From Primula veris (lineage: Eukaryota > Streptophyta > Magnoliopsida > Ericales > Primulaceae), in assembly GCA_963682055.1 (NCBI GenBank), contig OY821740.1, positions 30,892,795 through 30,956,794 of the forward strand: a stretch of DNA of 64,000 nt, given 5' to 3'. A model generated the notes under the pieces. That model did no database searches. It had not been told where the DNA came from and saw only the letters and a list, made by a program, of their open reading frames with translations. The translations under genes were made by a program, and so were the position numbers. Positions within the stretch are counted from its first letter, which is position 1. Each line of letters opens with the position of its first letter. Shown here one piece after another: positions 54,776 through 64,000 of this stretch.

Positions 54776-57700
54776 ATGGTTGCCTTTGGGAAAAAGCTCA
54801 AGGAAAGACAAATTGAAGAATGGAACGGGTATGCTTACTTACATTTGACTTTCATTTTTCTGCTTTGCTAAGGATTTGTTTGAATGTAGCTTTTATGGAA
54901 AAGGATTAGCTTTTTTGTAATGAAGAGAAGTTCTAGATTCATCAGACTAAAACCCTTCAAACCTTTTTAGGCCAAATAGTATCCGAATGCATTTCATTGT
55001 TAGTTGTCACATCTTTTATGAAACCTTCCATTCAACTGCTATTAAGATCACTTTCAGCTTACAATCTCACTGTATAAACTGCTGATATTAAGATTACAAT
55101 GCTTGCAATTCATTAGTACTTAACCTTTCTGCTTTTTGTTCGCATTAGGAGTTCTGGACAATCTATTAATGTTTGAATAACTGTTTGTCTTTAGAAACTC
55201 CGGATTTTCTTAGAAATTCACTGATAAAAGTAGCTGCAATATTTAATCTCTCCAGGTATTATATCAACTACAAGTTAATGAAAAAGAGGGTAAAACAGTA
55301 TTCTAACCAGATTGAAATTGGAGGTTTAGATCGCCGCCATGTTCTCAAGGATTTCTCAAGGATGCTGGATATCCAGGTACCATTTTTTAGGTTCGTTTAT
55401 TGATGAAACTCTTTTTGTTATGTTTTTCTATGGTTTTAAAGATTCAGATTATGACATTTCTGATAAGCGGGTCTAATGTTCCACATGCAAAGGATCTCAA
55501 CTAAAATCCGTTTAGTATGTTCCATTTTGCATTTTCATTTTGAAATGGAGACTTTTTGCAGGTTTGTATCATCATATTACTTTTTAGCACGGGGAACCTA
55601 TAACCACTCCTTTTCTTAAGCTACTAAGTTAATACTCTGAATTTGAAATAGAAAAATTGAGGAGTTATGGATGTAAGATAGTTCAGTGGACAAAGTACTA
55701 ACAGCTGATTGTTGAAAAGGGTTATTTCTTTTTTATAAAAAAATTGGTCGAAGTTTATTTTAATATTCACGTCTTCTTATTGTTTTCATACTTAACTATG
55801 ATAGAGAAAATATTTTTTTTGTCTTTTTTCACCAGATAAATTCAGATTATGAAAACTAAGCTTTGAATTATCCTGCTTGTTGCAACTACAGATTGAGAGG
55901 ATTGTGCTTTTTCTGTTGGAACAACAAGGAATATTAGCAAACAGGATTTCAATTCTTAACGAGAAACAAGAAATTCTTCAAGAGCAGCCTGATATATGCA
56001 AGATAGGTGAACTTCGGGAATCTTATAGAGAAGCTGGAAGAGACCTTTTAAAGCTTTTATATTTTGTTGAAGTCAACGCCATTGGTCTACGAAAGATACT
56101 CAAGAAATTTGACAAAAGATTTGGTTATAGATTCACAGATTACTATGTCAAAACGCGTGCTAATCATCCTTACTCGCAGCTACAGCAAGTGTTTAAGCAC
56201 GTGGTAATGTTTTTGCAATTGTTGTTCATACTTTTCTTATTGATAGGGTTAACTATAGTTTTGCGTACCACATTTCACAGTTTTTCGATCTGGCGACCTA
56301 ACCTAACTAAAGTGCTTATCTGTAAAGCAAGTTCGCTTTTTTTTTCTTCTGTTTTTATATGCTACATAAAAAATGTTCATAAGTTGGGAACCAAGTTGAA
56401 AATATGTGGTAAAACAGTGTATGAATTTGAAAAAAGTATGATAGGATAGTGTATGGAATACTTGGGTCCCATAAAATTTAGTAACTCAGCCTATGATTTT
56501 TTTTATATGGTTCACTAACCGTTGCTAAATTGTCCAGAAATCCTTTAATAGTCTACTGATAGCTAACTTTTGTAAATTACTCACAAAATCAAACTCTGAT
56601 GATACTCTATTGTATAATACAGTAACTTACCCACTTTCGATGTTTTGAAGCTTTGAAAACCGTGTTAACTTAGTATGGATGATTATAAAATATTTCAGGG
56701 TTTGGGAGCAGTTGTGGGAGCGATATCTCGCAATCTTGCTGATTTGCAAGATCGCCAAGGAAGCTATTTATCCATTTATGACCAGCCAGCTTTGCCTTTA
56801 CAGGTTTCTTTGCATTAAATCCAGATAAACCCACTATCATTTTGAATGTCATCTATGTCTCTGAGGGCTTGTTTAATTGTATCTTAATAAATACAAAAGT
56901 ATACTTTTTCTTGGACATGGATGAGTATACTTTTGCATGATAATGATACTTATAATTGTCGTAGATTTGTATCATGATACTGATAAAAGTCTGTTTTTTT
57001 GTATGTGAAGGTGGCAAAATATAGTTGATTATAGCGTGAAATAGTTCAAGAGTGTACTCTTTGAAAACAAAATATAGAAACCCTCTGACAAGCTCAAAAG
57101 CTTATGCTTTTTGCGCTAGAAAGCTTACGCTTCAGGGAAGCTTAAAAAAAAATAGTTTTAACTACGGTTTCTCGTTGAAAACACTGTAGAGAGTCTTCTT
57201 TTCTATCTCCAAAGTATAAATATGCCTACATTTATTTGACGCGTCAAATACTCTTCTTTACTTTTAAATAAAATTAAACAAATGATTACTTTGAGGGTAC
57301 ATCAAACAAGCATTTTAGTATAAGACTTACTTGTATAGCACACCAATATTTGCTTATCACTAAAACAAAGTTTCTTAATGGCAGGATACTGTTGTTGATT
57401 CCATGACAAGAGCTGTCGACAGATTAACGCACTCAACAAATTTCCTCAACTTTTTAGCGCAGCATGCTTTAATAATGCAAGAAGAATTACCTGCTCCAAC
57501 CGAAGAATATGTTGATGATGAGAGTTACCATTTTATCTCTCTCCTTTTGAACTTAGTGAACACTTTCTTATATATGGTCAATACGTATATAATCGTCCCT
57601 ACAGCAGATGACTATTCTATGAGCCTTGGTGCTGCAGCAACTGTTTGCGGGGTTGTTATTGGTTCCATGGCTGTTGCACAGATCTTTTCTTCGGTTTATT

Positions 57701-60700
57701 TCAGTGCCTGGTCAAATAGATCGTATTTTAGGCCTTTAGTTTTTAGTAGTATCGTTCTGTTCGTGGGAAATACCATGTATGCATTGGCTTACGACTGCAA
57801 TTCAATTACGGTTCTGCTACTTGGCCGTGTCTTTTGCGGGTAAGGCTTATTCATATCCCATTTACCATGCTTTTTGTTGTAAAGATGTGTTTTAAATAGA
57901 GTAAGATGAAGTTTTTGGCCTTTGGGCTTTTAAGATTTAACTTTGCATATTTATAAGCAATTACTATTTTTCCAGATTGAGGTTTTTTAAAATTCGACGT
58001 TGTTGATGATTCTCCGTACCTATGGAAGAAAGAACATTACAATTTTTGTTTACATACGACAAAACGGAATTTAAATTTTGTTCACCAACTTACAAAAACT
58101 TGTGTTTAGTACACTGTACACTAATGTAACATGCCTCAACGACTTACTGCACTGTGCACTTGGTGTACCACATTAGAAGAGAAATTCATAGGTTGTGGTA
58201 TTAAATAGTTACAAAGAATATAAATATAGAATACAGAATTTTATCTATTCTTAATACATTTTGTAACTATTCCGTCACAGTTTATGTATTTTACTCCCAG
58301 TCTATATGTTTTTTGTTGTAGTGTACAGTATATATAAATAAAATTAGCTTGGTGTACTAATTGTAAACGTTTGTACGTTGGTGTATAAAGTCGAAATATG
58401 TTCATAGAAAATATATAGAACTGTAAATGACCCTAGATAAACTGACTGAATGAAGTAAACTCTTTTTATTTTTCTAAACGGAATGATGTCTGATCAATAA
58501 ACCTGATTTAGCCAATGGCCTTAAGAACCTTTTCTTTTTCTTCCATATTTTCAGTTTGGGTTCTGCAAGAGCTGTTAATCGGCGTTACATTAGTGATTGT
58601 GTACCTCTCAAGATCCGAATGCAGGCTTCAGCAGCTTTTGTTAGTGCAAGTGCTCTTGGAATGGCCTGTGGGCCCGCACTAGCTGGGTTGCTTCAAATTG
58701 AATTTAAAATTTACAATATAACATTTAACCAAAATACACTTCCTGGTTGGGTTATGTCTGTAGCATGGCTAGTGTATTTGGTGTGGTTATGGTTTACATT
58801 TAAAGAACCTTCGCGAGATATTGAAGAGACACTGACAGCCGAAGGACAAAGTTCTGGTATATTTTTACTATCACGTTACTATTTTTATATTCATATTCGT
58901 ATCGAATTTTTGTTCTTTTTTTTTCTCCACTTGAATTTCGGGTTGATATTGCTTCAAGTTGGATATGAAGCTACACGTATTTATCTTACTTTATGGATGT
59001 GTAAATTACATAACTCCTGAGAATTTTGAGGGAAGGCAGTCTTTTATTTAAAAGGACCTTTACCAATGTTTCAAAACGTAGAAGCACGGCTAAAGTGTTT
59101 CTGTAGGAGTTTCATTGAAGCGTAACCATTGGTGGCTTGGTGCATATATCAAGAGTCTTGCATACAGATATGTTTATGCACAGAAAGTGCTTAATCCATA
59201 TTTATTTGTTTGAACCATAAAATCAGTAAAGGACATACTTAATATGAAATCCAAGGTTTTTGACAGAAATTTAAACAAGAAGCATAACTGTTCATAAAAA
59301 CCAATTATATGATATCATGGTTTCTCATTTATCACAAGTAGTAGTAATGTAGTAGAATTATGTCTTCTTTAGAAAAAAGCAAGCCTCAATATTTGTATGT
59401 TCTGGATCACAAAGTGCCCGTCTCGACTCTTGAATTCAAAATTTCAAGCTTTTTTGCGAACTAAAAGGCGCTGGGATGCGAGTTTCTGAGAACAGAACAT
59501 TTTATACAAAAAGCCCTTGACATTTGTGATTTTTTTTTTTTTTTTTCTGATTCGCGGAAAGACTGACAGATATGATCTATGTTTTTCTTAATAGCAAATG
59601 AAGCTGTTAGTGATGCCGTTGAAAAAGGTCTTGCGCAGCCACTACTTTTAAGCTCCGCAGAAAACCAACAAGGAGAAGACAATGATGACGTGGATAATGA
59701 TGATAGTGAAGAAGCTCCAGAGGATTCTCGCCAACCAGCTACTTCCTTTGCAGCAGCATATAGATTACTCACACCATCAGTAAAGGTATATATTTTTATT
59801 GTATTATAATGTTTCACGTTTGATGTACTGGAACCTACAATTTTTGTGTTGATGAATAAGAATGGCTTATAAGCTGGTCAGTAACAAATGTTCTCGGCGT
59901 TAAACTATGCTGGAGGAAGCCAAGTTTCAGATGTACTGTGATCTACACTACTAAAAAGTAGTATATTCTTAATCTTCGGTATATACTTAATACTCCACTT
60001 TTCTACACCAGAGTGACATAAAATTTTGATTTTGTACCAACTTATAAAATTTAGCTATTAGTCCATGATGCATCATTTCTTTTGTTTTGTCCACTAACAT
60101 TGAAAAAAAACATAGTTTTGGATTATATTGCAAAATCTGATAGAACAATAGTGTACAAAAGCGTAAAAGTAATGATAGAATGGTGTATAATAATTTAGTT
60201 TTCTTGACAACCGCTACCCCAATCTATAGGTTTTTTTTCCAATTTCGTACAGAATATATACTAATTTCTCGATAACTGTAAGGTCGGTGTAAGTAATCAG
60301 TAGTTTCTGTAAGTTAGTGTACAAAAACATAATCAGATCATAAGTTAGTGGGGAAAATTGTAATCAACCCTAATGCTTATGAATATCAACCGTGTTCTTG
60401 TGTTTCTTTTGTATCTAGGGCTCTTTCAGTTAAATTTTCTTTTACCTATTCTTCATTTACTTTTGGTTTTAATCTATGACGATTGCATATTGAATTTGCA
60501 GGTGCAATTACTAATCTATTTCATGCTTAAATATGCCATGGAGATTTTACTCTCAGAATCCAGTGTCATCACTACCTATTACTTCAAATGGTCTACTAGC
60601 ACTGTTGCTATATTTCTAGCATGCCTTGGCCTTACTGTTCTTCCGGTGAACATATTTGTTGGAAGCTACATCAGCAACATGTTTGAAGATAGGTAAGATT

Positions 60701-62083
60701 TGAGTGTCTCTTTAAATCGTCTTTTAGGAAACCATAATTTTGGAGATTATTATCAAGTTACTTTTACTTGTGAAGATTTGTGCCAATGTTCACTCAATTG
60801 GTTTGAAACCTAATATTTTCTTTGAATTGATTCCACATCTAATTACTTGACTCGGAAATATTTGGAACTTATTTCGTTGTAAGCCAATCTCATGACAAAT
60901 AAACTAACACTAGCAAATGAGTCTGTAGACTCTGTATCTATCTAAGTTGTTTACATATAGTATGACTTTGATGAATAATTTAAAAGCTCCTATATCTTTG
61001 GATCATCTGTCTTGTAAATAAGCTTTCTCTTGCAACACTTGTAAAATTCATTGCCATGTGTAAGGAACTAAGGTAATATATTTATTTCCTTTGATATGAC
61101 GTTTTTCAGTCACGACGTGCTAACGTTTTTCGGCATTATGTAAATGCAGGCAAATATTATTAGCCTCTGAAGTAATGGTTTGCTTGGGAGTACTCTTCAG
61201 CTTCCACTTGATGGTTCCATATACCGTGTTCCAATATGTTTGTTCAGGTCTAATCATGTTTGTATCTGCTGAAGTCCTAGAAGGTAAGTCTTCTTTCATG
61301 AATCTTATCAGAAGAGTTAACATTCTCGTCATACTGCATATCCAATTTCAGTCTCTCTTTTGATAATTCAAACATCAGAAAATCAATCGGGTTGCAAAAG
61401 GATATTGGTCACCAAACCAATGAGAGTGAGAATTTTATTTTAAGATTTTGAAAACATAATCCACATCTGTCAACCCAGATTGCCTTTTTTACCCTGAAAA
61501 TAAGGGGGCAAGGTAGAAACAGTTACGCTTCAGACTCTCTACGAGCTTCCAATATTTGGAAGAGTTCTTCATTTCTTCAATCCTGCTCCTTATATCGAAT
61601 CTTTATATATTATTTGCTCTCTCTTTCATTTAATGGCTGATATTTAAAAAATATAATTGAGAAATTTTATAGGTAGAGAATACAGTATTAATAATTTATA
61701 TGGGCAGTGTATAGATATGCTGAATTACTTTGCAACTCTAGAGTAAGTAGCTAAAGTTGTAAAAGTGAAAACAACCATTTAGATAAAGAGAATGAAAGGA
61801 GAGATAACGTGGTTGCTTAATATATTCTTTGCTCTCTAATTCAGGGGTAAACTTGTCTCTCCTCTCTCGGGTTATGTCATCGAGGCTATCTCGAGGAACA
61901 TACAATGGTGGGCTACTTTCAACTGAAGCTGGTACAATTGCTCGAGTTATTGCAGATGCGACTATAACTTTGGCTGGGTATTTGGGTGAAAGTAGGCTCT
62001 TGAACATCACTCTCTTACCGTCTCTGTTAATCTCCATAGTTTCCATTATAGCAACATGCTACACGTACAACTCTCTGTACTAG
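54776..62083 (+). CDS. SPX domain-containing MFS transporter, PHT5/VPT family
   Basis: Vacuolar phosphate transporter of the SPX-MFS (PHT5/VPT) type. Exons: 54776-54828, 55256-55376, 55892-56203, 56699-56803, 57385-57839, 58555-58856, 59595-59785, 60502-60692, 61150-61283, 61845-62083. Phases agree and the sum is 2103 nt, 700 aa, equal to the family's usual ~700. Residues 1-~165 form the SPX domain, the sensor of inositol pyrophosphates: [25 protein letters not shown] at 19-33 and the Lys surface KKFDKRFG at 129-136. Membrane segments start around residue 245 (exon 5) and include [19 protein letters not shown] and [20 protein letters not shown]. Exon 7 encodes an acidic central loop ([18 protein letters not shown]). 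The C-terminal half has further hydrophobic segments to the stop at 62083. No breaks seen. In the family the protein sits in the tonoplast and loads phosphate into the vacuole. I cannot say which PHT5 member it is. Confidence 0.95.
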
Positions 62084-62349
62084 TCAAGGCTATGTACAAT
62101 TTGGTTGATTCTTTCAATGTTACCCAATCTCATTTTTGTAGGTGATACAAATTTTTGTATGGCCCGTGTTTTTATCCGAATTGTTTGATCGTCCATGTGA
62201 AAAATGAATATTAAATTTAACTTTTGTTTGAGGTCATAGTAGCCATAGTATTGCGTCTTTTTCTATAAATATTTGGAGATACTTTTCATACAAAGTTCAT
62301 AAAATTGTGATATGCTGAACATATTATTTGATTTACAAATGAAAGATAG
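62084..62349 (+). other. 3' UTR region of the SPX-MFS gene
   Basis: AT-rich sequence after the stop. No perfect AATAAA; ATGAATATTAAAT at about 62206 is the nearest poly(A)-like signal. No other gene seen. Confidence 0.4.
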
Positions 62350-62679
62350 ATGTGGGATCGTGTTGTAGAGCTTTTCCGTAGAGAAAGAGATGATCGTACT
62401 CCATTTGGTTACGAAATATTGAACAAAATTCTTAACTTGAAGCATTATCCCGCAACCATAGGCCAACAAACTGCAACTCTTGACCAGGAAAGGACAGAGG
62501 TTGCTAGTCACCAGAGAGTAACATTAACAGTCTCGACACGCAAAAAAGCAACACAAACAGCAAAGCTGAAATTATGTTGTCATGGCTTTATCCGTTTATA
62601 TGGATTCTTATGCAGGTCGGTTCAGATTGTAAATTTTGATTTTGTTGTGCAATTATCATACTTGAAACTTGAAAGCTAA
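62350..62679 (+). other. Uncertain 109-codon open frame
   Basis: Starts MWDRVVELFRRERDD and is hydrophilic for its first ~60 residues with a fairly natural amino-acid composition, then becomes less gene-like. I recognise no family. It could be a decayed gene fragment or exon, or chance. A minus-strand frame overlaps it. Confidence 0.2.
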
Positions 62680-63015
62680 GTAGCTAACGTGCCTGAAAAG
62701 AACGGACCTTCTAATGCAATTGGTTTCTTTCTGAATTTTTTGGGAAACGAGTAAACAATTGTACAAGAAAAAAACAATGAAATCACTTCAAAAGTATATG
62801 AAACGAATAAATTATGTTTGGGAAAAAGGTCAAATCTACGTCTATGAGATGAGTGATCATTCTCTCAGTTTCAGGCCAAAAATCGGGAAAAATAGCATGA
62901 TTTGAGTTGTTTAATTTTCTTTTCCATCTTAAAGAAAAAGTTGAGAACAAAAGACTCAAAACTCAAAAGTGTTTATTGAGATAAAACTATACTAAGTTGA
63001 TACTCATCAATAAAT

Positions 63016-63096
63016 GTTGATATGGCCGAGTTGGTCTAAGGCGCCAGCTTAAGGCGCTGGTCCGAAAGGGCGTGGGTTCGAATCCCACTGTCAACA
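63016..63096 (+). tRNA. tRNA-Leu (anticodon AAG)
   Basis: Full cloverleaf can be drawn. The acceptor stem pairs GTTGATA with TGTCAAC, with discriminator A at 63096. The A box is TGGCCGAGTTGG and the B box GGTTCGAATCC. The anticodon stem CCAGC/GCTGG encloses the loop TTAAGGC, giving anticodon AAG (CUU codons). The class II variable arm is TCCGAAAGGGC-like, as in leucine tRNAs. No intron; CCA is not encoded. A T-rich run (63099-63115) can stop RNA polymerase III. Confidence 0.96.
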
Positions 63097-63104
63097 TTAT
63101 TTTA

Positions 63105-63345
63105 TTTTTTTCATTTCTAGAAACATACTCAGAATTCTCCTTTCCAAAATACATATATTTATCTTTTTTATTTTATTTTTTTTCATTTCTAGAAACATAC
63201 TCAGAATTCTCCTTTCCAAAGTCCAATAAAGTACATATATTTATCTTTTTATCTCAATTATAATGATTTTTTTTCATTTCTAGAAACATACTCGAATTCT
63301 CCTTTCCAAAGTCCAATAAAGTACATATATTTATATTTTTATCTC
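63105..63345. repeat. Three tandem copies of a ~70-90 bp AT-rich unit
   Basis: The unit TTTTCATTTCTAGAAACATA plus CTCAGAATTCTCCTTTCCAAA recurs at about 63108, 63180 and 63271, each followed by GTACATATATTTAT(C/A)TTTTT. The short open frame at 63072-63263 is a read-through. Confidence 0.85.
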
Positions 63346-63447
63346 AATTATAATGAGTACGTATATTTGGGTTGCATATTTACTCGGCTTACATTTATCG
63401 GCTTTTTCAAGCGCAATCGTAATTATTTGATTTTCAAGCGTAATCGT

Positions 63448-63647
63448 AATTATTTTTTAAATTTATTTTTTAAATCAATATATTCTATATTATTTATAAA
63501 CTGTTTGTTAAAAGAAGATATAAAATTTATTCTTTTAGGAGTATAGATCCTCTCTATAGTAATACTCTATATAAGAATAAACTCTCTTATAGGAATAAAA
63601 ATGCTCAGTTTCAACTCGATTCAGTTCAAAATAAGAATAACATCCGT
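63448..63647. repeat. 200-bp direct repeat, first copy
   Basis: Begins AATTATTTTTTAAATTTATT and ends AATAACATCCGT. It appears identical to 63801-64000 at an offset of 353 bp. AT-rich, no coding capacity. Confidence 0.93.
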
Positions 63648-63800
63648 ATTGTAATATTGCATGATTTTTTATGGTACCGCTTTAACAAATTTGACTCCAT
63701 ATAGGAATAAATTATATAAATGTGTAAAATTATATATATGTCATTAAATTAAATTTAACACGATTTAAAATATTTATCTAATGTAGTATGTGATAGTGTT

Positions 63801-64000
63801 AATTATTTTTTAAATTTATTTTTTAAATCAATATATTCTATATTATTTATAAACTGTTTGTTAAAAGAAGATATAAAATTTATTCTTTTAGGAGTATAGA
63901 TCCTCTCTATAGTAATACTCTATATAAGAATAAACTCTCTTATAGGAATAAAAATGCTCAGTTTCAACTCGATTCAGTTCAAAATAAGAATAACATCCGT
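63801..64000. repeat. 200-bp direct repeat, second copy
   Basis: Second copy of 63448-63647, cut by the window end. The 353-bp period suggests either LTR-like repeats of a small element or the start of a tandem array extending to the right. Confidence 0.93.

Overview
The window looks like nuclear DNA of a flowering plant, probably a eudicot. It has AT-rich introns with GT..AG borders, a plant-only RNA polymerase IV subunit gene, a plant SPX-MFS phosphate transporter gene, a nuclear-type tRNA-Leu, MITEs and plant LTR retrotransposons. I cannot name the species. Both host genes and the tRNA lie on the + strand. Exon borders were worked out by hand from splice sites, reading phase and family alignment from memory.

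Region by region: 1-560 is a ~104-bp tandem repeat. 1335-5812 is a large inverted repeat (arms ~1.4 kb, spacer ~1.7 kb with its own palindrome) whose right arm holds the first exon of an unrecognised two-exon gene fragment (5634-6231). 7850-13740 is an old tandem duplication (~2.9 kb per copy) of the 5' leader and leader intron of NRPD1. 13737-28082 is NRPD1 in 19 coding exons (1446 aa), the largest subunit of RNA polymerase IV. Its intron 3 carries an antisense Ty1/copia element (14442-19084), which itself contains a Cassandra-type solo LTR with a 5S rRNA-like segment (18513-18801, perfect 5-bp target duplication). Intron 6 holds a partial copy of exon 7 and a hAT-like MITE.

32018-48971 is a 17-kb Ty3/gypsy element of the Tat type (two RNase H domains, tRNA-Asp-like primer site, LTRs ~98% identical). 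Gag and pol run on the + strand and are broken by stop codons and frame changes. Between pol and the 3' LTR lie a 71-bp tandem array and then ~9 kb with at least seven minus-strand coding blocks. One is a spliced gene with a Transposase_28-like (PF04195) N-terminus; the others are small, mostly helical or coiled-coil proteins. Four of the small ones have a TATA box 50-90 bp upstream of their ATG, and two are paralogues of each other. This antisense gene battery is the best candidate here for an undescribed system.

48972-53740 is AT-rich intergenic DNA with a Stowaway-like MITE and a diverged inverted repeat. 54776-62083 is a ten-exon SPX-MFS gene (700 aa, PHT5/VPT family, vacuolar phosphate transport) with a 5'-UTR intron. 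A tRNA-Leu(AAG) follows at 63016-63096, and the window ends in direct repeats.

The host genes are not functionally linked. The theme is transposon content: the gene for the polymerase that starts RNA-directed DNA methylation is surrounded and invaded by the kinds of sequence (inverted repeats, LTR elements, MITEs) on which that pathway acts.
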